The translations under genes and the position numbers were made by a program. Below the pieces are notes generated by a model. That model was not told where the DNA came from. It was given only the letters and a program-made list of their open reading frames with translations, and searched no databases. Positions 1-7,752 of a stretch of 46,765 nt of DNA are shown one piece after another. Source of the DNA: Candidatus Aenigmatarchaeota archaeon (GTDB lineage: Archaea > Aenigmatarchaeota > Aenigmatarchaeia > CG10238-14 > SpSt-28); NCBI GenBank assembly GCA_020832825.1, contig JAJHRL010000003.1, positions 1 to 46,765 on the forward strand, in the 5' to 3' direction. Each line of letters opens with the position of its first letter. Within the stretch, counting starts at the first letter, position 1.

Positions 1-89
1 TTGGTATAGATAGGTTAACGATGATTTTGACAAATGTTCAATCGATAAGAGAGGTTATCGCATTTCCAACTTTGAGACCAGAGAAATAA
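1..89 (+). CDS. lysS: Lysyl-tRNA synthetase class II, C-terminal fragment (truncated by window start)
   Basis: Frame starting at nt 3 reads GIDRLTMILTNVQSIREVIAFPTLRPEK*, matching the class II LysRS motif 3 C-terminus (GIDRLxMxLT...SIRxVIxFPxLRPE). Confidence 0.85.
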   Translation, partial: GIDRLTMILTNVQSIREVIAFPTLRPEK

Positions 90-148
90 GCTTAGTAGTA
101 CTGTAGTATTAATAGTAAAAAAAAAAATATAAAAATATAAAATAAACA

Positions 149-574
149 ATGACAAGCATAGATTTTATAAAAAACGATAAAGTAGTTGAATTAATTTTGA
201 TTGTAGTGATTGGAACCTCGCTCCTTGGGTTGTTCTTTTCTGCACAAAAAGTGAAAAATATGAGAGATATTAAAGAAATCTTCTTAAATAAAACATCTGT
301 GGTTTTAAGTATACAACCTGAATCTTTTTGTGGACCTTCATTTATGACAATAGTTGTTAAGAATGATGGACATAACGCAAGTGGACCTATAAAAGTAACT
401 GTTTCTGACCCAGAAGAAAGGGTGTCTTCAACATGCGTAATATCAAATATAGATCCCTTAAATATTGAAAGTTGTTCGATACAGAGAGGAGTAAGCCTAA
501 TGAAACCAGGATTTTATAAAATAACAGTATCTTCAGAAAAATCAAATGCAAGCGGAAAAATTTACTGTCCTTAA
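149..574 (+). CDS. Hypothetical protein with N-terminal TM anchor
   Basis: 141-aa ORF with a hydrophobic N-terminal segment and a predicted extracytoplasmic domain. Confidence 0.6.
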   Translation: MTSIDFIKNDKVVELILIVVIGTSLLGLFFSAQKVKNMRDIKEIFLNKTSVVLSIQPESFCGPSFMTIVVKNDGHNASGPIKVTVSDPEERVSSTCVISNIDPLNIESCSIQRGVSLMKPGFYKITVSSEKSNASGKIYCP

Positions 575-618
575 AAAATTAAAAACATCGGTTAATTAAT
601 GGCTAAAGAAATAAAATT

Positions 619-1623
619 ATGAGTGTTTTCAAAAGAGAGGAGGTTTTGTATCCGGAGTATTTGCCATTGAATTTACCACATAGAGAAGGACAAATAAGGC
701 TAATCTCTGAGAATCTTTCTTTGCTATTGAAAAACAGCAAGCCTATGAACATTTTCATTTATGGTCCACCAGGAGTTGGAAAGACTGCAGTTGCAAAATT
801 CATCTTGAGAGAATTTGAGCAATATTCAGGAATAAAAAACATTTACATAAATTGTTGGCAATACAACACTTCTTTTGCTATTCTTTCTGAAATCGGAATT
901 TCTATTGGTGCTTTTGTTTCCAGAAGAGGATGGGCAAAAGATGAAATATTCAGTAGAATTGTTCAAACAATGGAAAACAACAGATTAAATTTGATTGTAG
1001 TTTTGGATGAGGTTGATCAATTGGTAAAAAATGATTCAAGTGTTCTCTACGATTTGTTAAGAATAGAAAACTACACAAAACAAAAGATTGGTTTAATTTT
1101 CATTTCGAACGATAAGTATGTCTTCAGAAATGTTGAAGAGAGAATAAGAAGTAGTTTAAATTTGGAAGAAATAGAATTTAAACCTTACACTTTTCTAGAA
1201 ATGAAAGATATTGTTGAAGAAAGGATGAAAGAGGCCTTTGTTGCTTATGAAGATGGAGTTTCTGCTTTGATAGCTGCAAGAGCCGCTGAAAAAGGTGATG
1301 TTAGAATCGCTTTAGAAATTTTATTAAAAGCTGGAAGAATAGCAAAAGATAAGTTAAGGGTTGAAGACGTAAAAAAAGTGATAAAAGAAGAGATTAATCC
1401 AAAAGCTCAAGAAATAATGAAAGTTTTGAGTGAAGAAGAAAAAAGAATTATTGAGATATTGGATAGACCAAAAACAACTAAAGAGATTTTCGAGGAACTA
1501 AAGAAAAGTAGCAACATTAGCAGAGCGGAATTCTATAGAATTTTGAACGAAATGATTAAAAAAGGCTTAATTAAAATTCTCGGAAAAAAGAATCGTCTTT
1601 CAGTTTTACATAAAGTTTTATAA
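619..1623 (+). CDS. cdc6: Orc1/Cdc6 replication initiator AAA+ protein
   Basis: Walker A GPPGVGKTAV, Walker B VVLDEVDQL, C-terminal winged helix; typical archaeal Orc1/Cdc6 architecture. Confidence 0.9.
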   Translation: MSVFKREEVLYPEYLPLNLPHREGQIRLISENLSLLLKNSKPMNIFIYGPPGVGKTAVAKFILREFEQYSGIKNIYINCWQYNTSFAILSEIGISIGAFVSRRGWAKDEIFSRIVQTMENNRLNLIVVLDEVDQLVKNDSSVLYDLLRIENYTKQKIGLIFISNDKYVFRNVEERIRSSLNLEEIEFKPYTFLEMKDIVEERMKEAFVAYEDGVSALIAARAAEKGDVRIALEILLKAGRIAKDKLRVEDVKKVIKEEINPKAQEIMKVLSEEEKRIIEILDRPKTTKEIFEELKKSSNISRAEFYRILNEMIKKGLIKILGKKNRLSVLHKVL

Positions 1624-1665
1624 CCTTGCTGAACTCAATAAATATTAAAGCGGGAATATAGTATA

Positions 1666-1678
1666 TAGGATAGCGGGA
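1666..1678 (+). repeat. Left arm of 13-bp inverted repeat flanking the initiator tRNA (TAGGATAGCGGGA)
   Basis: Perfect reverse complement of 1807-1819 (TCCCGCTATCCTA). Confidence 0.95.
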
Positions 1679-1715
1679 CTAGAAAGCGGGGTAGGGCAGC
1701 CTGGAGTGCCCGCCG

Positions 1716-1729
1716 ACATCGAGGCGGAG
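1716..1729 (+). other. Non-canonical tRNA intron at 29/30 (14 nt)
   Basis: BHB-like: central helix CCGC(1710-1713)/GCGG(1724-1727), 5' bulge CG^A, 3' bulge AG^G; excision restores anticodon stem CCGGG/CCCGG. Confidence 0.82.
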
Positions 1730-1764
1730 GGCTCATAACCCGGAGGTCGTTGGTTCAAATCCAA

Positions 1765-1794
1765 AGAGGGTAAGCCAAGCTTACCCTCGGGAAA
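1765..1794 (+). other. Non-canonical T-arm tRNA intron (30 nt, about position 64/65)
   Basis: Excision restores T stem GTTGG/CCAAC. The intron contains a perfect 10-bp hairpin GAGGGTAAGC-CAA-GCTTACCCTC. Relaxed BHB with bulges AA^A and AA^C. Confidence 0.85.
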
Positions 1795-1806
1795 CCCCCG
1801 CTATCA

Positions 1807-1819
1807 TCCCGCTATCCTA
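1807..1819 (+). repeat. Right arm of inverted repeat flanking the initiator tRNA (TCCCGCTATCCTA)
   Basis: Perfect reverse complement of 1666-1678. Confidence 0.95.
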
Positions 1820-2105
1820 ATCTTATAGCTTTTTCCCATTCTGAATCTTCTGAATCCTCAGTAGTAAGTGTAAAATTCTGACTGTTTACGGATTTTACAC
1901 CATCTGTATATCTTATTCTTTGAAAAATTCTTTCAAAAACTCCTTTCTAATTTCGAATGATCGAAAATTCTTTTAAAGAAGTAGTATATCATAAGTTCTT
2001 AGTTCTTAATCTCAAAACTATTAGTAATTTTCTAACATCATTCCATTTCACTTTAATGTCTCAACTAGCTTATTACTAAGCCAATACTCGTTTAATTTTC
2101 CGATG
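1816..2105 (-). pseudogene. Possible decayed coding remnant
   Basis: Coding-like minus-strand fragments in shifted frames (LNEYWLSNKLVETLK / KVKWNDVRKLLIVLRLRTKNL / SFEIRKEFLKEFFKE / GVFERIFQRIRYTDGVKSVNSQNFTLTTEDSEDSEWEKAIRLG*) that together read like one interrupted protein. Confidence 0.4.
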
Positions 2106-2136
2106 AAGTTTAATTTTTCAATTTTCAAAATCACAA

Positions 2137-2991
2137 ATGCCAGCAAATTTACCAAGAGAATGGTACATTCTAGAAGAAGAATTTAGAAACGAGAAGAATT
2201 TAGAGAAAAAGATAGAACTTCTTAAGGAATTAATAGCTCTTACTCCGAAGCATAAAGGAACGGAAAATTTGCTAGCAGAGTTAAGAAGAAGATTATCTAG
2301 ACTAGAGGATATACTCGAGAAGAAAAGCAAGAGAGTCGGTAAAAAAATAAAGCTCATAGAAAAATGTGGAGATATTTTGGTTTCTATCCTTGGTTTTACT
2401 CAAGTCGGTAAAAGCACATTGCTAAAACTGTTAACGAATGCTAACGTAGAAATTGATGATAAACCATATACAACAAAAGAGCCGGCAACAGGAGTTTGTT
2501 TTTATAAAGGTGTCTATATTCAATTCGTAGAAATTCCTTCATTTTTCCTTAAAAAACATTTGAGTATTTGCCATTCTTCTGACTTACTTCTTTTATTGAT
2601 AAGAAATGAAGAAGAGTTAAGAGAACTTGAAAAGATTCTTGATGAAAACAAGCTGAAGAACAAACCAAATATTGTTGTTAAAAGAGTTGGCGGTAGCATT
2701 TTCTTCGAAAACACAGAAGTAAATGAAAACTTCTGTAAACTCCTGGATAGCATCTTGAAGCAGACAAAAGTTATTAGAGTATTCATGAAACCTCCTGACA
2801 AAGAGGTTGAAAGAAGAGCAGTTGTTCTTAAAGAAGGTGCAACGATAAAAGAGCTTATAGAAAAATTAAATACATCTTGGCTAAAAACTTTCAAGTTTGC
2901 AAGAATTTTTGACAAAACAAAATTCTCTGGTAGAAGAGTTGGTTTAGACTATCAGCTAAAGGATGAAGATATTGTAGAACTACATTTTTAA
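2137..2991 (+). CDS. DRG/Obg-like P-loop protein with C-terminal TGS domain, degenerate G motifs
   Basis: G1 GFTQVGKSTLL; C-terminal TGS-like VVLKEGATIKELIEKLN...GLDYQLKDEDIVELHF; no clear DxxG or NKxD. Confidence 0.75.
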   Translation: MPANLPREWYILEEEFRNEKNLEKKIELLKELIALTPKHKGTENLLAELRRRLSRLEDILEKKSKRVGKKIKLIEKCGDILVSILGFTQVGKSTLLKLLTNANVEIDDKPYTTKEPATGVCFYKGVYIQFVEIPSFFLKKHLSICHSSDLLLLLIRNEEELRELEKILDENKLKNKPNIVVKRVGGSIFFENTEVNENFCKLLDSILKQTKVIRVFMKPPDKEVERRAVVLKEGATIKELIEKLNTSWLKTFKFARIFDKTKFSGRRVGLDYQLKDEDIVELHF

Positions 2992-3012
2992 TTTGGAACT
3001 CAAATAACTGAA

Positions 3013-4095
3013 ATGAGAGTTGGAGAAGTGATGACAAAAAATATTTATACATTGAGTAAAAACGATACAGTAGCTAAAGCAATTTCATTGATGATTGAAA
3101 AGAGATTTCATCAGATTCCGATAGTGGAGAAGAAATATGAAGGGATGGTCTTTTTGAAAGATTTAATAAAATGTAGGTCAGATCCAACAAAGACCAAACT
3201 CGAGAATTTCATAACCACCACGCCTATATTGAAAGAAAGTATGGATATTTTAGAGGCTACGAAAGTGCTTATAGGTTCTGGTTTAAGAGCGCTGCCTGTT
3301 GTTGAAGACAAGAATATTGTTGGAATATTGAGTGAGACGGATGTAATTTTAAGAATAAAGAGGAAAGAGTTAAGAAATGTTAAAGCAAGCGAAGTAATGA
3401 GCAAGGTAATTGTTGCATCTGAAAATGAAAGATTAAGAACAATTTTAAGGATTATGGAAAAAAATAGAATAAGTTCTGTCCCTCTTGTGGACTGGAAAGA
3501 AGAACTTTCTGGATGTATAAATCTTTTTTCAATTGCAAGATTTCTTTGCAAAAAGAAGGAAAGAATAGAATCGCTGAGATCAGCAAAAGAAAGGGAAAAT
3601 ATCTTGGATAATCCTGCAAAGAATTTTTCCTTTATGCCAAATACTGCAGCAGAGGATACTACACTCGAAGAAATCGTAAAACTTTTGCAAAATGGGGAGG
3701 AAGTCGTTATAACAGAAAAAAATAAGCCAAGAGGAATCATAAAAGCTAGAGATGTGTTAGAAAGACTAAGCTTTAAGGAGAGGGTTCCTGTACTGATATC
3801 AGGAATGGAAGAAGGAAGAGAGAAAATTGTGGAATTTTTTGAAAGGACATCTGAAAAATGGAAGAAGCTTGATGTTCAGCAAGTAGTTATTCAAGTGGAG
3901 AAACTAGGAGCAAGGGAAAAATACTTTGGTAGAATAAAAGCTTACACACGAGGCGAAATTTTAATAGCTTCTTCACAAGCTTTTGATCTTAATACTCTGG
4001 TAAGAGAGTTAAGAGAAAAAATAGAAAGAGAAATAATAAAGAGGAGAGAAATAAGAAGGGATAAGAAAAAAATGATTAAGATAATGGGTGAATAG
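3013..4095 (+). CDS. Four-CBS-domain protein with C-terminal HPF/S30AE-like domain
   Basis: Four CBS repeats (VGEVMTKNIYTL..., ILEATKVLIGSGLRALPVVE..., ASEVMSKVIVASENERL..., TLEEIVKLLQNGEEVVITE...) followed by an S30AE-like tail (VQQVVIQVEKLG...AFDLNTLVRELREKIEREIIKRREIRRDKKK). Confidence 0.75.
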   Translation: MRVGEVMTKNIYTLSKNDTVAKAISLMIEKRFHQIPIVEKKYEGMVFLKDLIKCRSDPTKTKLENFITTTPILKESMDILEATKVLIGSGLRALPVVEDKNIVGILSETDVILRIKRKELRNVKASEVMSKVIVASENERLRTILRIMEKNRISSVPLVDWKEELSGCINLFSIARFLCKKKERIESLRSAKERENILDNPAKNFSFMPNTAAEDTTLEEIVKLLQNGEEVVITEKNKPRGIIKARDVLERLSFKERVPVLISGMEEGREKIVEFFERTSEKWKKLDVQQVVIQVEKLGAREKYFGRIKAYTRGEILIASSQAFDLNTLVRELREKIEREIIKRREIRRDKKKMIKIMGE

Positions 4096-4653
4096 ATGAG
4101 TATAACACTTTTTTTGATTTTCTTAATGCTCTTTACTTTTGCTATTCAAGATTCTTTTAACTTACTGCCCTACTTTTCTTTTATTCCACATTATGCAATT
4201 GTGCAACCATGGAGATTCGTAACCTCAATATTTTTGCATGCAAATTTTCCACATTTATTTTATAATATCCTCGCGCTCTTCTTCTTTGGACATTACCTTG
4301 AGAGAATCATTAGCAAAAAATCTTTTCTATTGATTTTCTTCCTCTCCGGAATTTTTGGCAACCTACTATTTTTCCTAACAACATCCAATGCTTTATCGCT
4401 TGCCGTTGGAGCGTCTGGAGCTATTTATGGAATAGTAGGTGCATTAGCAGCGTTAAGACCTTTTGCGATTGTATATGTTTACTTCACCCCCGTACCCTTA
4501 ATTACCATGGCTTTTATCTGGGCTTTCCTTTCTTTTTTAGGAATTTTTGTTCCAAGCAACATAGCACATGCTGCACACTTTTCTGGCTTAGTAACAGGAT
4601 ATGTTTTAGGACGCTACATAGGAGAAAGAGGAAGAAAGTTTAAGAGGGGATAA
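4096..4653 (+). CDS. Rhomboid family intramembrane serine protease
   Basis: Multi-TM protein with GASGAIYGIVGA (GxSx) and AHAAHFSGLVTGYVLG (catalytic His helix). Confidence 0.88.
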   Translation: MSITLFLIFLMLFTFAIQDSFNLLPYFSFIPHYAIVQPWRFVTSIFLHANFPHLFYNILALFFFGHYLERIISKKSFLLIFFLSGIFGNLLFFLTTSNALSLAVGASGAIYGIVGALAALRPFAIVYVYFTPVPLITMAFIWAFLSFLGIFVPSNIAHAAHFSGLVTGYVLGRYIGERGRKFKRG

Positions 4654-4670
4654 AAAACATAGTTGGTTGC

Positions 4671-4964
4671 TTAAGATTTTTGTATTTCCTCCTTGGATAT
4701 TTCTCCTTCCTGCGGTGCTGAGGCAACTATGTGCTTCGTTATAACTACATCACCAATCGCTTGGACTACAGAATAAGGAATTATGACCCTCTTTGCTCCT
4801 AAAAGCTTTCCCATCTCGCTGCTTGTATCTGTTTCCACAACTATGGACTTTAATCTAAATGTGCTCAGATCTATCTCCAGATCTCTGAGCTTACCAAGAT
4901 AATATCCTTTGTTTGTAAATACGTCTCTTTCTATCGCTTCTGTAACTTCTTTGACACTCACCAT
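4671..4964 (-). CDS. PRC-barrel domain protein
   Basis: GYYLGKLRDLEIDLSTFRLKSIVVET...RVIIPYSVVQAIGDVVIT typical of archaeal PRC-barrel proteins. Confidence 0.8.
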   Translation of the reverse strand: MVSVKEVTEAIERDVFTNKGYYLGKLRDLEIDLSTFRLKSIVVETDTSSEMGKLLGAKRVIIPYSVVQAIGDVVITKHIVASAPQEGEISKEEIQKS

Positions 4965-5031
4965 CCTCTCGCCTCCAATATTAGTATATTAATTTAGAGT
5001 ATTTAAAACCTGTAATTAAAATGAAATTAGT

Positions 5032-5132
5032 GCTGGGGTCGCCTAACCTGGTAGGGCACCAGCCTGCTATAGTTCGACTATGGAAAGCTGGTGGGGTTTA
5101 TCCCCTTGCGGGTTCAAATCCCGCCCCCAGCG
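5032..5132 (+). tRNA. tRNA-Ser (GCU), type II, with 16-nt intron
   Basis: Acceptor GCTGGGG/CCCCAGC, long variable arm GGGGTTTATCCCC, T arm GCGGGTTCAAATCCCGC, anticodon loop CTGCTA-intron-A in stem CCAGC/GCTGG. Confidence 0.93.
5070..5085 (+). other. tRNA intron at 37/38 (16 nt)
   Basis: TAGTTCGACTATGGAA; excision restores a 7-nt anticodon loop CTGCTAA. Confidence 0.88.
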
Positions 5133-5141
5133 AGGGGAAAA

Positions 5142-5762
5142 ATGAAAACTCTTCAACTAGAGGAAGCATTAAGAAGTAGGAAATTCTCTTTTTTATCTCC
5201 ATCTCTTCTTATAGCAAAGGAATTGGGTTTGAAGTATGTAATTGTTGAAAAAAATTCAATAACTGGTCCTGCTATCGGCCTTTCAATAGTTGTAGATAAA
5301 TTAACAAAAAACTTGCCAATAAAATCGATGATGGATTTATGTTGCGGTACTGGTGCATTAGCTAAAATTGCATACAGAAATGGCGTTGAGAAGATCGTAT
5401 GCATAGATAAAAATATCAATGCAGCTAAAAGAAATCTGAACGGAAAGAACATAAGAATAATAAAAGCCGACATTCTTCGGTTTAAAATCAATGAATTCTT
5501 CGATTTGATAGTTTTAGATGCTCCAAGAGGAATACTACCAAAACTTTTTAAAAGATTTGAAGAGTTTCTCCGCCATTCCAACATTTTCATTCTTTGGCAT
5601 GGTAGTTGTGAGGAAGAAGAATGGAACAAAAGTGTTAGAGAAATTCTTCGAGGCGTTTCCAACACTGTTTATTCTTTTTCAGTTTATGGAGAAGAAATAT
5701 CCGCAGCTTCTTCAACAAAGAAAGGAGTAAGATGGTTGAAAAAATTTTATAGAAAGTGGTAA
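5142..5762 (+). CDS. Class I SAM-dependent methyltransferase
   Basis: MMDLCCGTGALAKIAYRNGVEKIVCIDKN. ATG at 5142 chosen because the listed ORF start (5091) lies inside the tRNA. Confidence 0.8.
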   Translation: MKTLQLEEALRSRKFSFLSPSLLIAKELGLKYVIVEKNSITGPAIGLSIVVDKLTKNLPIKSMMDLCCGTGALAKIAYRNGVEKIVCIDKNINAAKRNLNGKNIRIIKADILRFKINEFFDLIVLDAPRGILPKLFKRFEEFLRHSNIFILWHGSCEEEEWNKSVREILRGVSNTVYSFSVYGEEISAASSTKKGVRWLKKFYRKW

Positions 5763-5763
5763 G

Positions 5764-6213
5764 ATGGAGTGTGAAATTTGTGGAGAGAAAGCGAAAAGAA
5801 TTTTCGTTGTTGAAATAGAAGGAGTTAGAGTTAGAGCTTGTGAAAAATGCTCAAAAAGCGGAAACATTTTAACTATCATTGAAGAAAAGAATGAGGAAAG
5901 AAAAGAAAAGAAGTTGTATAGAGAAATGACAGATGAATATCTACTCGTTGAAAACTACGGAAAAATTATAAGCGAGGCAAGGAAAAAGGCTGGACTTAGT
6001 ATAAGAGAAATAGCTGAGAAAATTGGGGAAAAGGAAAGTTTAGTTAAAAAAATTGAGAAAGAGGAAATAAGACCATCAGAAGAACTTGTTAATAAACTTG
6101 AGAGAATTTTGAAAGTAAATCTTAGAGAGAAGATAAAAGAAGAAAGGGAAAGCAGGAAGAAGGAGACTGGAAAAAAACTAAGAATAGCTGATGTTGTAAT
6201 TATAAGAGACTAG
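5764..6213 (+). CDS. Archaeal multiprotein bridging factor 1 (zinc ribbon + HTH)
   Basis: MECEICGEKAKRI...CEKCSKSG followed by HTH IISEARKKAGLSIREIAEKIGEKESLVKKIEKEEIRPSEELVNKLERIL. Confidence 0.85.
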   Translation: MECEICGEKAKRIFVVEIEGVRVRACEKCSKSGNILTIIEEKNEERKEKKLYREMTDEYLLVENYGKIISEARKKAGLSIREIAEKIGEKESLVKKIEKEEIRPSEELVNKLERILKVNLREKIKEERESRKKETGKKLRIADVVIIRD

Positions 6214-6482
6214 AGAGCCTTCTTAAATTTTTCTCTAAATTCTTTTGTAATCTCTATTAGTTCCTCTGCCGCTTTTTTTAATGCATCCTTGACTGTCCCT
6301 TCTTTAACTTTTACCCATATTTTCGGTTCGCTGAGGTAAGGATGTTCTCTGAAGGAGGCTGCCTCAGTAACGTTCTTATTTTCCCAAAGCTGTTCTTCTA
6401 GGGCACTAGTTAGTGTGAACGTCTCCTCTTTTACTTCTATCAAGGCGCTCTTTGCATCGCCTTTAAGTTTAATTATTCTCAT
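6210..6482 (-). CDS. rpoL: DNA-directed RNA polymerase subunit L
   Basis: Rpb11-like: TLTSALEEQLWENKNVTEAASFREHPYLSEPKIWVKVKEG...ALKKAAEEL. Confidence 0.9.
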   Translation of the reverse strand: MRIIKLKGDAKSALIEVKEETFTLTSALEEQLWENKNVTEAASFREHPYLSEPKIWVKVKEGTVKDALKKAAEELIEITKEFREKFKKAL

Positions 6483-6519
6483 GCGTTCTATTTTACCTTC
6501 GCTATTTATAAAACTTCAA

Positions 6520-7752
6520 CTATGGGTATGAAATTCTTAGCACAACTTTATATGGTTCATACATATCGTAGTTCTGAATATCTAGGTATGTAAGCGTGTA
6601 CGCACTTGTTGGCTGTGGAAAGTAAGGCCTTCTGTTTGATACACTCAAAATTAAAGAAAGTAAAGCAAGTTTTTGGTCGTGAGTCGTTTTATTCTCTCTA
6701 TCAAAATCCGCTATCCACGCTATTTTAGATGTATTTAACACTGCTACAGGAACTTTGGAAGTCGGTAAACCTTCGTAGAGAAATATTCTGTCCTCTTTCC
6801 CATCTATTAAAGTAACGTTATTACTGCCTCGAAAATCAGTAAAATTATAAATCTTCTTGAAGGAAACTGCAAAGCTTGAATTCGATAAAATATAGGAAAG
6901 GAAAAAATTGTAGTCATAAAGAGAGAAGCTCTCTCTTTCTGAAACAGAAACTATTGTTGTTGAAGTTTTAAAATAAACTTTCTTTGAAGCATAATCTATT
7001 TCAAAAGGTACAACATAGTTTCTAAAGGTGAAATTGCCGATGTAATTCCCTGTTGTAGTGTTTAGAGAAGTCGCATTAACGATAAGCGGAATATTGTAGA
7101 AAAATTTATAGGGATAATAAATGTCACTAGAAGCTGCAGAAGGTATGTTTATGTAAACATCACTGGTAACCTGTTGAGGAGAAATTTCTATACCAAAAAT
7201 TTCTTTCGTTGCACTATCTATTACAGAAGGGAAATCAGAAATTTCAATGAGACCTTTTCCTTTTGAAATGTAGTTTAAAACATTGCTCTTGTAGTCTGTC
7301 AGGTTAATGTAATTACAAATGAGCAGTAGATCTGAATATTCTGGAATGCTTGTTAAATTAACTGGAATGAAAAAAATGTTAATTACTCTTTTGTTAACAA
7401 CAAGAGAACCATACCATTCTGAAAATCTTTTTATCTTCTCTTCGCTACAATTAGCTGCAACTATTATAGCTTTCTTAAGAGTTTCTTCTGGGAAAACATC
7501 TACAATTAAAGACTGATTAGCAATGGTAGTTTTACTTAAGAATTCTTTTAAGGATACTTCAAAAAAGGAAGCATTATACAGCTTTTTGCTAAAATCGAGT
7601 GCAACTAGTATATCCCTTCCAAGTATAGCTAATGTTGCTTTTTCCCAATTATCTTGGGAAACTATAGGTTTAAAAATAAAATAAAAAGATGCAAACAAAA
7701 TGAGCAAAGCAGAAAGAACTTCAAGTGTGCTTATCTGAGCTAGTAAAGCCAT
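6520..7752 (-). CDS. Large extracytoplasmic protein of pilus locus, N-terminal TM
   Basis: N-terminal hydrophobic helix, many N-x-S/T sequons, last gene of the co-directional pilus cluster. Confidence 0.6.
   Translation of the reverse strand: MALLAQISTLEVLSALLILFASFYFIFKPIVSQDNWEKATLAILGRDILVALDFSKKLYNASFFEVSLKEFLSKTTIANQSLIVDVFPEETLKKAIIVAANCSEEKIKRFSEWYGSLVVNKRVINIFFIPVNLTSIPEYSDLLLICNYINLTDYKSNVLNYISKGKGLIEISDFPSVIDSATKEIFGIEISPQQVTSDVYINIPSAASSDIYYPYKFFYNIPLIVNATSLNTTTGNYIGNFTFRNYVVPFEIDYASKKVYFKTSTTIVSVSERESFSLYDYNFFLSYILSNSSFAVSFKKIYNFTDFRGSNNVTLIDGKEDRIFLYEGLPTSKVPVAVLNTSKIAWIADFDRENKTTHDQKLALLSLILSVSNRRPYFPQPTSAYTLTYLDIQNYDMYEPYKVVLRISYP

Larger units (their letters stand above)
1685..1803 (+). 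tRNA. Initiator tRNA-Met (CAU) with two introns
   Basis: Removing 1716-1729 and 1765-1794 gives AGCGGGGTAGGGCAGCCTGGAGTGCCCGCCGGGCTCATAACCCGGAGGTCGTTGGTTCAAATCCAACCCCCGCTA. This is a full cloverleaf with A1-T72 and the GGG/CCC anticodon-stem signature of initiator tRNA. Confidence 0.92.

Noticed and set aside
1807-1840. Right arm of the tRNA inverted repeat as an intrinsic terminator hairpin
   Set aside because: Its partner is 5' of the tRNA, not local, and no immediate long T tract follows.
575-2136. Replication origin next to cdc6
   Set aside because: Location is plausible, but I could not find clear ORB-type repeats. GC-skew and Orc1-binding data would be needed.
3111-3740. 209-aa minus-strand ORF
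   Set aside because: Antisense to the CBS-domain gene, which has clear domain motifs.
5091-5141. Listed start of methyltransferase ORF
   Set aside because: Lies inside tRNA-Ser; the real start is most likely ATG at 5142.
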